This document shows, piece by piece, positions 46,361-54,567 of a DNA stretch of 64,000 nt. Location of the stretch: positions 62,001-126,000 of the forward strand of contig NZ_JBEOMB010000008.1 in assembly GCF_046000175.1 (NCBI RefSeq), given 5' to 3'. The translations under genes and the position numbers were made by a program. The notes below the pieces were generated by a model, which searched no databases, was not told the origin of the DNA, and worked only from the letters and a program-made list of their open reading frames with translations. Each line of letters starts with the position of its first letter. Position 1 is the stretch's first letter. This DNA is from Rhodoplanes sp046000175 (GTDB lineage Bacteria > Pseudomonadota > Alphaproteobacteria > Rhizobiales > Xanthobacteraceae).

Positions 46361-47113
46361 CTACCCCTCCACCCGCACCGCGACCTCGTTGCGGCGGAGC
46401 GGCGGCAGGGTCCAGGGCGGATCATAGAACTGGGCGAAAGGCGCGCCGACGGGGCGCCACGGCGTCGTCGCCAGAATGCGGGCGAGCAGGCGTGCCTGGT
46501 GCTGCACCGCGTCGGGCGCGGTCGATCCAGAGAACCGAATGACGGCGACGGTCTCGGCCGGCACCTCGACGACGGCGATGCCGGGGTCGTCCGGCACCGG
46601 CAGCGTGTCGCGGGTGAAGTGTTCCGGCATGAAGAACCGGATGGTCCAGCGCGGGCCGCCGTCGCGGTCACCCGGATCGGCCGCGACGCCGGGCGCGTCG
46701 GCCGCCCGGTCGGCGACGTCACCCGCGCGAGTGACCGAGGTCGGCGCCACCGTCACGGGGGCCGTCATGGCGATGCGGGCCGATCCGCCCGAGCCGCCCG
46801 AGCCGCCCCGCACAGCCGGCCCACCGAGCTGCCCGCCCACGCCGGACGCGACCGTGACCGGGGCCGTCATGGCGATCGAGTCGCGGGCCCGATTGGCGCC
46901 GAAGATGAACCGGGCGAGCCGACGGAAGCCGGCCGAGCGGGCCGCCATCTCGTCGGCCGCGACCGTGACGTCGGCGGCGAGCCGGGCTCCGTAGCGGCGG
47001 ATTTCCACCGCGTCGCCGATCCGCTCCAGCACCTCGAAGCGGGGCTCCTCGGTCCCCGAGCGGACCCCGACGACGCCCGCGGCGCCCTGCAGAATGGATG
47101 TGACGATCGACAT
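46361..47113 (-). CDS. SOUL heme-binding family protein
   Basis: 250 residues. SOUL domain: EPRFEVLERIGDAVEIRRYG at the start, FRRLARFIFGANRARDSIAM, WTIRFFMPEHFTRDTLPVP and the C-terminal PFAQFYDPPWTLPPLRRNEV. The conserved motif IAMTAPVTV is present twice, separated by a Gly/Ser-rich stretch (GGSGGSGGSAR). The family binds heme or tetrapyrroles in eukaryotes; the bacterial role is unknown. It is codirectional with the DUF411 gene (112-bp gap). Confidence 0.88.
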   Translation of the reverse strand: MSIVTSILQGAAGVVGVRSGTEEPRFEVLERIGDAVEIRRYGARLAADVTVAADEMAARSAGFRRLARFIFGANRARDSIAMTAPVTVASGVGGQLGGPAVRGGSGGSGGSARIAMTAPVTVAPTSVTRAGDVADRAADAPGVAADPGDRDGGPRWTIRFFMPEHFTRDTLPVPDDPGIAVVEVPAETVAVIRFSGSTAPDAVQHQARLLARILATTPWRPVGAPFAQFYDPPWTLPPLRRNEVAVRVEG

Positions 47114-47353
47114 GGCGGCCTCCTCGGCCGGGCCGCATCGGCGCCGCCCGGCCAGCTCGATCTGGGAAGGACGGGAGGCTGGCGGAAGGGGCGGAGACCG
47201 ATCGCCGCAACTGTGCAGTGCACAATCTCCACGCCCACGCGGGATTGGCTACGTATTTACCATTTGTTAACCATAACGCCGCAAATCAGACGACCGTGTC
47301 CTACGGAATGTCATCGCAACGACAGAAGCGCCAACCCCGATTCTCGTCCGCCC

Positions 47354-47554
47354 ATGAAGCTCTTTTCCGACGACATCAAATCGCTCCACGCCGAAAGCCG
47401 CGTCCTCCTGGCCCAGAGCCAGCATTTGCGGTCACTCTCCGAGAAGGCTCGCCTCGAGGCGGCCGCCCTGCGCGCCCAGAGCCGCGCCGCCCGCGCCGGC
47501 GGCCGGGCGCTTCGCGATGCCCTCCCATCCGACCTCGGCCGTCCCAGCGCCTGA
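47354..47554 (+). CDS. Small helical protein, hypothetical
   Basis: 66 residues from ATG 47354 (MKLFSDDIKSLHAESRVLL), predicted as one long Ala/Arg/Ser-rich helix. An AT-rich, promoter-like stretch with TTTACCATTTGTTAACCATAA lies at about 47253-47273. No homology recognised; the codon pattern fits local genes, but the evidence is weak. Confidence 0.4.
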   Translation: MKLFSDDIKSLHAESRVLLAQSQHLRSLSEKARLEAAALRAQSRAARAGGRALRDALPSDLGRPSA

Positions 47555-47712
47555 TCGACACCGACCGGAGCCCGGTCGTCGCCGGAACCCCGCGGTGGCC
47601 GGCCGAGGCGCGACACGCTAAACACGGCCACGACCAGCCGGCGGCCCCCGTCGCCGCGCGCGCGCCGACGAGCATGCGGACGCTGCGCGAAAATCCCGTG
47701 ACCGAGACCGCC

Positions 47713-48024
47713 ATGCCCCAGACCGCCAAGACTCCGTCAGGCAAGCCCCTCTCCGGCCGCGCCATCGTGACGATCATCGGCGCCGACCGCGTCGGCATCA
47801 TCGCCGGCATCTCCGCCGTGATCGCCGAGGCCGGCGTCAACATCCTCGACATCAGCCAGTCGGTGATGCGGGACTTCTTCACCATGATCATGATGGTCGA
47901 TCTGTCCGCCTCCGACGTCTCCTTCGACGATCTGCGCGAGCGCCTCGCCCGCAAGGGCGCCGCGCTCGCCGTCAAGGTCGAGATCGAGCGCGAGGAGATT
48001 TTCAAAGCGATGCACCGGGTCTGA
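47713..48024 (+). CDS. ACT domain protein (UPF0237)
   Basis: 103 residues from ATG 47713 (MPQTAKTPSG). One ACT fold: AIVTIIGADRVGIIAGISAV, EAGVNILDISQSVM and FFTMIMMVDL. UPF0237 proteins usually sit beside a UPF0210/PFL gene, as here (48184-49554), suggesting a paired role, perhaps amino-acid sensing. A palindromic repeat separates the two genes. Confidence 0.85.
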   Translation: MPQTAKTPSGKPLSGRAIVTIIGADRVGIIAGISAVIAEAGVNILDISQSVMRDFFTMIMMVDLSASDVSFDDLRERLARKGAALAVKVEIEREEIFKAMHRV

Positions 48025-48045
48025 GGCCTTCGGGTATCCTCGCGG

Positions 48046-48148
48046 GTCATTGCGGGACGGCGCGCAGCGTCGAACCCGGAATCCAGCGACAGTCTCCGCG
48101 CTCGTGACTGGATTCCGGGTTCGCGCTTACAGCGCGCCCCGGAATGAC
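48046..48148. repeat. Palindromic intergenic repeat, family A
   Basis: GTCATTGCGGGACGGCGC...GAACCCGGAATCCAG and ACTGGATTCCGGGTTC...GCGCCCCGGAATGAC. It sits in the 159-bp gap between the ACT gene and the PFL gene. The left outer arm has diverged from the right. Confidence 0.85.
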
Positions 48149-48183
48149 CGGGGAGCCAGCGAGTTCGATACAAGAGGCATCTG

Positions 48184-49554
48184 ATGAAACATCTCGGCTT
48201 CTCGGGCGAGGAAATCCTCGAGACCATCGGCATGGTGCGGCACGAGAAGCTCGACATCCGCACCGTCACGGTCGGCATCAGCCTGTTCGACTGCGTCGCC
48301 GACGACTGCGCGAGCCTGTGCGCCAACATCCACGCCAAGGTGACCCGCGTCGCGCGCGACCTGACCAAGGTCTCGGCCGAGATCGCCCGCGAGTTCGGCA
48401 TCCCGATCGTCAACAACCGCATCGCCGTGACGCCGGTGTCGCTGATCGCCGGCCGCTGCGGGCCGGACGAGATGATCAGGATCGGCGAGACGCTCGACCT
48501 CGCCGCCCACGAGCTCGGCATCGACTTCATCGGCGGCTTTTCTGCTCACGTCGAGAAGGGCATGACCGCGGTCGACCAGGCGTTGATCGCGTCGCTGCCG
48601 CAGACGCTCGCCGCGACGAAGCGCGTCTGCGCCTCGGTCAATGTCGGCTCGACCCGGGCGGGCCTCAACATGGACGCGATCGCCCTGATGGGCCGCAGCG
48701 TGAAGGCCATCGCGGCGGCGACCGCCGACGCCGGCTCGATCGGCTGCGCCAAGCTCGTGGTGTTCTGCAACGCCGTCGAGGACAACCCGTTCATGGCCGG
48801 CGCCTTCCACGGCGCCAGCGAGAGCGACTGCGTGGTCAATGTCGGCGTCAGCGGGCCGGGCGTGGTGCTGCGCGCCGTCGAGGAGGCCGGCGACGTCGAC
48901 TTCGGCGCGCTCACCGCGGTGATCCGCGGCACCGCTTTCAAGATCACCCGGGCCGGCGAGCTGGTCGGCCGCGCCGCCGCGGCCCGGCTCGGCATCCCGT
49001 TCGGCATCATCGACCTGTCGCTCGCGCCGACGCCGGCCGAGCGCGACAGCGTCGCCCGCATCCTCGAGGCGATCGGGCTCGACCGGGTGGGCACCCACGG
49101 CTCCACGGCCGCGCTGGCACTTCTCAACGACGCGGTGAAGAAGGGCGGCGCCATGGCGTCGAGCTATGTCGGCGGTCTGTCGGGCGCCTTCATCCCGCTC
49201 TCCGAGGACGCCGGTATGATCGAGGCGGCGGCGCAGGGCACGCTCACCATCGACAAGCTGGAGGCGATGACCTCGGTCTGCTCGGTCGGCCTCGACATGA
49301 TCGCGGTGCCGGGCGACACGCCGGCCGAGACGCTCGCCGCCATCATGGCCGACGAGGCGGCGATCGGCATGATCAACCGCAAGACCACGGCGGTGCGCAT
49401 CATCCCGGTGGTCGGCAAGACGGTGGGCGACAGGGTCGACTTCGGCGGCCTCCTCGGCCACGCCCCGATCATCCCGGTCCACGCCGAGGCGAGCACCCGC
49501 TTCGTCGCCCGCGGCGGCCGCATCCCCGCGCCCCTGCAGGCGCTGATCAACTGA
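48184..49554 (+). CDS. PFL family protein (DUF711/UPF0210)
   Basis: 456 residues: LDIRTVTVGISLFDCVADDC near the start, FGIPIVNNRIAVTPVSLIAG, SVNVGSTRAGLNMDAIALMG, FGIIDLSLAPTPAERDSV and MINRKTTAVRIIPVVGK. The family resembles pyruvate formate-lyase-related proteins in name only; no activity is established. It is partnered with the upstream ACT gene. Confidence 0.9.
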   Translation: MKHLGFSGEEILETIGMVRHEKLDIRTVTVGISLFDCVADDCASLCANIHAKVTRVARDLTKVSAEIAREFGIPIVNNRIAVTPVSLIAGRCGPDEMIRIGETLDLAAHELGIDFIGGFSAHVEKGMTAVDQALIASLPQTLAATKRVCASVNVGSTRAGLNMDAIALMGRSVKAIAAATADAGSIGCAKLVVFCNAVEDNPFMAGAFHGASESDCVVNVGVSGPGVVLRAVEEAGDVDFGALTAVIRGTAFKITRAGELVGRAAAARLGIPFGIIDLSLAPTPAERDSVARILEAIGLDRVGTHGSTAALALLNDAVKKGGAMASSYVGGLSGAFIPLSEDAGMIEAAAQGTLTIDKLEAMTSVCSVGLDMIAVPGDTPAETLAAIMADEAAIGMINRKTTAVRIIPVVGKTVGDRVDFGGLLGHAPIIPVHAEASTRFVARGGRIPAPLQALIN

Positions 49555-49615
49555 GCGGCGGGCCGCTCCTTCGCTTTTCCAGAACGTCCCGACTTCTCGA
49601 CGTCTGCCCGACTTC

Positions 49616-49795
49616 ACCTCTCCCCGCGCGCGGATTCACCTCTCCCCGCGTGCGGGGAGAGGTCGACGTTCGCGCGTCCAGCGCGGACGTCGGGTGAGGG
49701 GGCGTCGCCGCGAGTCTCTGCTGTACGGAAACGCCCTCTCACCCGACTCGCCTCTTCGAGGCGAGCCACCCTCTCCCCGCGCGCGGGGAGAGGGA
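49616..49795. repeat. Palindromic intergenic repeat, family B, enlarged
   Basis: Opens with CACCTCTCCCCGCGCGCGG, repeats CACCTCTCCCCGCGTGCGGGGAGAGG, and closes with CCCTCTCCCCGCGCGCGGGGAGAGGG. Inner pairs include GGGTGAGGGGGCG...CGCCCTCTCACCC. It fills most of the 379-bp gap 49555-49933 upstream of the phosphite operon. Confidence 0.8.
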
Positions 49796-49836
49796 TCCGA
49801 GCCCGCGGTGTCGTCCAAACGCCGTAGCCCCCTCCC

Positions 49837-49854
49837 CTGTCGTCCGGCTGTCAT
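49837..49854 (+). promoter_or_regulatory. Candidate Pho box (PhoB operator) of the phosphite operon
   Basis: CTGTCGT-CCGG-CTGTCAT: two 7-bp direct repeats with a 4-bp spacer, 13 of 14 matching the CTGTCAT-N4-CTGTCAT consensus of PhoB sites. It lies 80 bp upstream of phnC, where PhoB would activate under phosphate starvation. Confidence 0.72.
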
Positions 49855-49879
49855 GTGGGTCCGCTAGATCGGCGTTCGT

Positions 49880-49900
49880 GAACGATCTTGCTGATCGTTC
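49880..49900. promoter_or_regulatory. Inverted repeat upstream of phnC (possible operator)
   Basis: Perfect 8-bp arms GAACGATC and GATCGTTC with a 5-nt spacer, 34 bp before the phnC start and downstream of the candidate Pho box. No T tract follows. A candidate site for the LysR regulator at 53653-54567 or for another factor. Confidence 0.5.
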
Positions 49901-49933
49901 GGCTTACTCGAACACCGGGCGGACGCCATCATC

Positions 49934-50710
49934 ATGCTGCGGCTCGACCACGCGACCGTGACCTATGCGAACGGCCTCACCGCCCTGCAGCCGACCTCGC
50001 TCGCCTTCCGGCCGGGCGAGTTCACGGTGCTGCTCGGCGCCTCCGGGGCCGGCAAGTCGACGCTGCTGCGCTGCCTCAACGGCCTGGTGACGCCGACCGG
50101 CGGCGACGTGATCGCCGACGGCCTCGGCTCGATCGTCGTCGACCGGCAGGCGCTGCGCCGCCATCGCCGGCGCACCGGCATGGTGTTCCAGCAGCATCAC
50201 CTCATCGGCCGGCTGAGCGCGCTCGACAACGTCCTGACCGGCCGGCTCGCCGCGCACGGCTTCTTTCGCTCGCTGCTCCCGCTGCCGCGCGCCGACCGGC
50301 GCCTGGCGCTCGCCGCGCTCGACCGCGTCGGCCTGCTCGACCGCGCGCTGGAGCGTGCCGACCGGCTCTCCGGCGGCCAGCAGCAGCGCGTCGGCATCGC
50401 CCGCGCGATGGCGCAGGAGCCCACCCTCGTGCTCGCCGACGAGCCGGTGGCGAGCCTCGATCCCGGCAGCGCCGAGCGGGTGCTGAGCGATCTCCATCGC
50501 ATCTGCCGCGAGGACGGCATCACGGCGATCGTCAGCCTGCATCAGCTCGCCTTCGCGCGCCGCTTCGCCGACCGGGTGATCGCGCTGGCGCACGGCCGCG
50601 TCGTCCACGACGGCCGGCCCGCCGAGCTCGGCCCGCGCGTGCTCGACGCCATCTACGACACGCCGGCCGCGGACCCGCATCCCGTGCCGCTCGTCGCCGC
50701 CGCCGAATGA
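49934..50710 (+). CDS. phnC: ABC transporter ATP-binding protein for phosphite/phosphonate (PhnC/PtxA)
   Basis: 258 residues. Walker A LGASGAGKSTLLRCLNGL (from residue 34), Q-loop VFQQHHLIGRLSALDNVL, signature LSGGQQQRVGIARAMAQ, Walker B VLADEPVASLDP. It matches PhnC in length and in the RTGMVFQQHHLIGRLS stretch. Because a PtxD-like dehydrogenase is in the same operon, the natural substrate is likely phosphite (PtxA role). First gene of the operon, 80 bp downstream of a candidate Pho box. Confidence 0.93.
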   Translation: MLRLDHATVTYANGLTALQPTSLAFRPGEFTVLLGASGAGKSTLLRCLNGLVTPTGGDVIADGLGSIVVDRQALRRHRRRTGMVFQQHHLIGRLSALDNVLTGRLAAHGFFRSLLPLPRADRRLALAALDRVGLLDRALERADRLSGGQQQRVGIARAMAQEPTLVLADEPVASLDPGSAERVLSDLHRICREDGITAIVSLHQLAFARRFADRVIALAHGRVVHDGRPAELGPRVLDAIYDTPAADPHPVPLVAAAE

Positions 50711-50760
50711 CGGGCGCACCGCGTCCGCCTCACCGCCCTCCCCGCAGAAGGACCCTTCCG

Positions 50761-51645
50761 ATGGACCGCCGGACCTTTCTCTCCGCCACGCTGCTCGGCG
50801 CCACGACGCTCGCCGCCGCGCCCTTCGTGACCCGCGCGCAGGCGCAGGCCGCCGACCCGGCCAAGCTGCGCGTCGCCCTGCTGCCCGACGAGAACGCCTC
50901 GACCATCATCCAGAACGCGCAGCCCCTGAAGGTCTATCTGGAAGGCCGGCTGAAGAAGGACGTCGAGCTGATCGTCACCACCGACTACTCCTCGATGATC
51001 GAGGCGATGCGGTTCGGCCGCATCGAGATCGCCTATTTCGGTCCGCTCTCCTACGTGCTCGCCAAGCAGCGCGCCCCCGGCATCGAGCCCTTCGCGGTCG
51101 GCGTCGCCAAGGGCTCGCCGACCTACAAGGGCGTGATCGTCGTCCAGGCCGACGGCCCGGTGAAGACGATCGCGGACATCCGCGGCAAGATGGTCGGGTT
51201 CGGCGACGCCGCCTCGACCTCGAGCCATCTGATCCCGCGCGCCCTGCTCGCCCGCAACGGCCTGGTCGGCGAGCGCGACTACAAGTTCGTCCATCTCGGC
51301 GCCCACGATGCGGTGGCGCGGTCGGTCCAGGCCGGCCAGGTGCAGGCCGGCGGGCTGAGCCAGGAGATCTTTGCGGCGCTCGTCGCGCGCGGCACCATCG
51401 ACGGCGCCAAGGTGAAGGTGCTGGCCGAGAGCGACCCGATCCCGAACTACCCGATGGTGATGCAGGGCACGCTGGCGCCGGCCCTGAAGGACGCCATCCG
51501 GGCGTCGTTCCTGGAGATGAAGGACGCCGCGATCCTCAAGACGTTCCGGGCCGAGGGCTTCGCCGCCACCGACGACCGCGCCTACGACATCCTCCGCGAG
51601 ACCGCCCAGGTGCTGAATCTCGACCTCTCGAAGGTGAAGGGATGA
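50761..51645 (+). CDS. phnD: Periplasmic binding protein for phosphite/phosphonate (PhnD/PtxB)
   Basis: 294 residues from ATG 50761 with an AGAAGGA site upstream. Twin-arginine-like signal MDRRTFLSATLLGATTL, cleavage near ARAQAQAA. The family pattern includes LRVALLPDENASTIIQNAQP, DYSSMIEAMRFGRIEIAYFG and FGDAASTSSHLIPRALL. It delivers the substrate to PhnE and is best interpreted here as a phosphite-binding PtxB, given ptxD downstream. Confidence 0.93.
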   Translation: MDRRTFLSATLLGATTLAAAPFVTRAQAQAADPAKLRVALLPDENASTIIQNAQPLKVYLEGRLKKDVELIVTTDYSSMIEAMRFGRIEIAYFGPLSYVLAKQRAPGIEPFAVGVAKGSPTYKGVIVVQADGPVKTIADIRGKMVGFGDAASTSSHLIPRALLARNGLVGERDYKFVHLGAHDAVARSVQAGQVQAGGLSQEIFAALVARGTIDGAKVKVLAESDPIPNYPMVMQGTLAPALKDAIRASFLEMKDAAILKTFRAEGFAATDDRAYDILRETAQVLNLDLSKVKG

Positions 51646-52439
51646 GCCTCGCCTACGACGCCATCCTGGCGCAGGACGGGGCGGCGCGGCTGCGGCGCGC
51701 CGGCCTCGCGGTCGCGGTCGCCGCCGTCGTGATCACGGCGATGGCGCTGACCGGCCTCCTCGACCCGGCCCGCTTCGCCGACGCCTGGCCGGCCGTGGTC
51801 CAGCTCTCGCGCGAGATGTTCCCGCCCGACTTCAGCCGCTTCCCGGGCTGGCTGCGGCCGCTCGCCGACACGCTGGCGATGTCGATCGCCGGCACGGCGA
51901 TCGCGGTCGGCCTGTCGCTGCCGCTGGCGCTGCTCGCCGCCGGCAACACGACGCCGAACCGCGCCGTCTATCACGTCGCCCGGCTGATGCTGAATCTGCT
52001 GCGCTCGATCCCCGAGCTGATCATGGGCATCATCCTGGTCGCGATGGTCGGCTTCGGCGCACTGCCCGGTGTGCTCGCCCTCGGCCTCCACTCGGTCGGC
52101 ATGGTGGGCAAGTTCTTCGCCGAGAGCATCGAGCATGTCGATCCGAAGCCCGTCGAGGCGGCCCGCGCCACCGGCGCCTCGACCCCGCAGGTGGTCTGGC
52201 ACGCCGTCGTCGCCCAGGTGATGCCGCAGCTCGCCGATACCACGATCTACCGCTGGGAGTACAATTTCCGCGCCTCGACGGTGCTGGGCGCGGTCGGCGC
52301 CGGCGGCATCGGCTTCGAGCTGATCGCGGCGCTGCGCGTGCTCGACTACGCCCAGGTGTCGGCGATCCTGATCTGCATGCTGGCCTGCGTCACCCTGGTC
52401 GACGCGCTCGGCGCCGCGCTGCGCCGCGTGCTGAAGTGA
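51642..52439 (+). CDS. phnE: ABC transporter permease for phosphite/phosphonate (PhnE/PtxC)
   Basis: 265 residues with about 6 membrane helices; starts with ATGA overlap on the phnD stop. Permease features: LRPLADTLAMSIAGTAIAV, LMLNLLRSIPELIMGIILV and the EAA-like loop EAARATGASTPQVVW, then YRWEYNFRASTVLGAVGAGG. It forms the channel with PhnC. Confidence 0.93.
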   Translation: MSLAYDAILAQDGAARLRRAGLAVAVAAVVITAMALTGLLDPARFADAWPAVVQLSREMFPPDFSRFPGWLRPLADTLAMSIAGTAIAVGLSLPLALLAAGNTTPNRAVYHVARLMLNLLRSIPELIMGIILVAMVGFGALPGVLALGLHSVGMVGKFFAESIEHVDPKPVEAARATGASTPQVVWHAVVAQVMPQLADTTIYRWEYNFRASTVLGAVGAGGIGFELIAALRVLDYAQVSAILICMLACVTLVDALGAALRRVLK

Positions 52440-52474
52440 GACTCGAAGCGAGACTCGAGATTGCCTCGGCGCGG

Positions 52475-52579
52475 GTCAGTCCGGGGCGCGCGTGTCAGCG
52501 CGCGAACCCGGAATCCAGCGGCGAGCACCGAGTTTCGGGCTGGATTCCGGGCTCGCGGCTTCGCCGCGCCCGGAATGAC
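52475..52579. repeat. Palindromic intergenic repeat, family A, between phnE and ptxD
   Basis: GTCCGGGGCGCG...GCGAACCCGGAATCCAG and CTGGATTCCGGGCTCGCG...CGCGCCCGGAATGAC. It lies inside the operon and is the only break in an otherwise tight gene run (182 bp between phnE and ptxD). Confidence 0.88.
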
Positions 52580-52621
52580 GACGATTCATCGCCGCATCGA
52601 CTTGATATCGGATCATAGCTC

Positions 52622-53659
52622 ATGTCCCGTCCGCGCGTCGTGATCACCAATCGGCCGTTCCCCGAGACGGTCGCGCTGCTCGCCCCGCATGCCGTCCTCG
52701 AGGTCAACGATGCGCCGGAGCCGTGGGCGCCCGACGTGGTGCGCGCGCGCTGCCGCGACGCGACGGGTCTCCTCGCTTTCATGACCGACCGCATCGACGC
52801 GGCCTTCCTCGACGCCTGCCCGTCGCTGCGCGTCGTCGGCGCGGCCCTCAAGGGCTACGACAACATCGACGTCGAGGCTGCCGCGGCGCGCGGCGTCACC
52901 GTGACCATCGTGCCGGATCTGCTCACCGTGCCGACCGCCGAGCTCGCCATCGGCCTGATCCTGGCGCTCGGCCGGCACATCGTCGCGGGCGACCGCGACA
53001 TCCGGAGCAACGGCTTCGCCGGCTGGCGCCCGCGCCTCTACGGCACCGGTCTCGCCGGCGCGACGGTCGGGATTCTCGGCTTCGGCAAGGTCGGCCGGGC
53101 GATCGCGGCACGGCTGGTGCCGTTCGGCTGCCGGCTGCTCGCGCACGACGCCTCGGTCATGGCGATCGTGCCGCCGCTCGCCGACGCCGTGCGGCTCGCC
53201 GATCGCGACACGCTGCTGCGCAACGCCGACATCGTCGTGCTGGCGCTGCCGCTCACCCGCGACACCCAGCACGTGATCGACGCGGCGGCGCTGGCCCGCC
53301 TGAAGCCCGGCGCCCTGCTGGTCAATCCGGCGCGCGGCTCGCTGGTCGACGAGGCGGCGGTCGGCGAGGCGCTCGACGCCGGCCGGCTCGGCGGCTACGC
53401 GGCCGACGTGTTCGAATGCGAGGACTGGGCCCGCCCCGATCGCCCGGCCGCGATCGCGCCGCGCCTCCTCGCTCCGGACGCGGCCACCGTGCTGACCCCG
53501 CATATCGGCTCGGCCGTGACGGATCTGCGCCGCGCCATCGAGCGCTCCGCCGCGGAAAGCATTCTCGACGTGCTGCAGGGCCGCGCGCCCGTGCACGCCG
53601 TCACGCCGACCGTCACGACGCCGGCCGTGACGACACGACCCGAAGCCGTGCCATGCTGA
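52622..53659 (+). CDS. ptxD: Phosphite dehydrogenase (PtxD)
   Basis: 345 residues, D-2-hydroxyacid dehydrogenase superfamily, with close similarity to Pseudomonas PtxD as I recall it: VVGAALKGYDNIDV, VPDLLTVPTAELAIGL, GWRPRLYGTGLAGATVGILG, VNPARGSLVDEAAV, DVFECEDWARPDRP and TPHIGSAV. PtxD catalytic residues map here as Lys77, Arg238, Glu267 and His294; the pocket Met54, Trp135 and Tyr140 are also present. The dinucleotide fold is GILGFGKVG with Asp176 at the end of beta 2, consistent with NAD use. It oxidises phosphite to phosphate. The next gene (ptxE) overlaps its 3' end by 7 bp. Confidence 0.92.
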   Translation: MSRPRVVITNRPFPETVALLAPHAVLEVNDAPEPWAPDVVRARCRDATGLLAFMTDRIDAAFLDACPSLRVVGAALKGYDNIDVEAAAARGVTVTIVPDLLTVPTAELAIGLILALGRHIVAGDRDIRSNGFAGWRPRLYGTGLAGATVGILGFGKVGRAIAARLVPFGCRLLAHDASVMAIVPPLADAVRLADRDTLLRNADIVVLALPLTRDTQHVIDAAALARLKPGALLVNPARGSLVDEAAVGEALDAGRLGGYAADVFECEDWARPDRPAAIAPRLLAPDAATVLTPHIGSAVTDLRRAIERSAAESILDVLQGRAPVHAVTPTVTTPAVTTRPEAVPC

Positions 53660-54567
53660 ATCTCGTCCATGTCCGCTCGTTCCTGGCCGTGATCGAGCGG
53701 GGCGGCGTGCGCGCCGCCGCCCGCGGCCTCGCGCTGTCGCCCTCCACGGTGCTGGCGCATCTCGATCTGCTCGAGGTGGACCTCGCCGCACCGCTGGTCG
53801 ATCGCGCCCGCGGCCGCGTCGCCCCGACGGCACAGGGACTCGCCTTCCTGCCGCTCGCCCGTGCCCTGATCACGACCGCCGAGGAGGCGCTCCGGTTGGT
53901 GCGCAGCGCACCGCTGCGCATCGCCGCCGCCAGCAACGTGGGCGTCTATCTGCTCAACGTGATGCTGGCCGAGTTCCAGCGGGCCGAGAGCGCCCGGCCG
54001 GCCGAGGCCGCGCCCGCCGTCGACCTGTGGATCGGTCCCAACCCGGAGGTGGCCGAGCGTCTGGTGCGTGGCCGCGCCGACGTGGCGCTGATGGAGTGGT
54101 GGGACGATCGGCCGGGCTTTCGGGCGGAGACCTGGCGGCACGAGCCGCTGGTCGTGATCGTGCCGCCGTCGCATCCATGGGCCAGCCGCGCCGCCGTGAC
54201 GGTCGATGACCTCGGCACGGTGCGGCTGCTGGGCGGCGAGCCCGGCACCGGCACCGGCACGCTGCTGCGCGCCGCCCTCGGCCCCGCCGCCGATCGCCTC
54301 GCGACGACCGGCGGCTTTGGCAGCACCGAGGCGGTGAAGCGCGCCGTGCGGGCCGGCCTCGGCGTGTCGATCGTGCTCGCCTCGGCGGTCGCCGACGAGG
54401 TCGCGGCCGGCCATCTCGTCGCCCTGCCGGTCGCCGACGCGACGCTGGTGAAGGCGCTCCGCCTCGTGGTGCCGGAGGCGCTGCCGCCCACCGCCGCCGC
54501 CGCCCGCTTCGCCGCGCATGCGATCCACGGGGCCACGATCGGCGCCGAGCACCGCGCGCCCGCGTGA
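53653..54567 (+). CDS. ptxE: LysR-family regulator, PtxE-like
   Basis: 304 residues from ATG 53653, overlapping ptxD by 7 bp. N-terminal LysR helix-turn-helix: MLNLVHVRSFLAVIERGG, RAAARGLALSPSTVLAHLDL and LFVDRARGRVAPT-type LVDRARGRVAPTAQG. The C-terminal effector-binding domain has VVIVPPSHPWASRAAVTVDD and AVKRAVRAGLGVSIVLASAV. In Pseudomonas ptx operons the last gene is the LysR-type PtxE, so position supports this. It may sense phosphite or a related signal. Confidence 0.85.
   Translation: MLNLVHVRSFLAVIERGGVRAAARGLALSPSTVLAHLDLLEVDLAAPLVDRARGRVAPTAQGLAFLPLARALITTAEEALRLVRSAPLRIAAASNVGVYLLNVMLAEFQRAESARPAEAAPAVDLWIGPNPEVAERLVRGRADVALMEWWDDRPGFRAETWRHEPLVVIVPPSHPWASRAAVTVDDLGTVRLLGGEPGTGTGTLLRAALGPAADRLATTGGFGSTEAVKRAVRAGLGVSIVLASAVADEVAAGHLVALPVADATLVKALRLVVPEALPPTAAAARFAAHAIHGATIGAEHRAPA

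Noticed and set aside
49616..49795. Repeat-rich region before phnC considered as a mobile element end
   Set aside because: It is a self-complementary intergenic palindrome with no transposase or target duplication visible.
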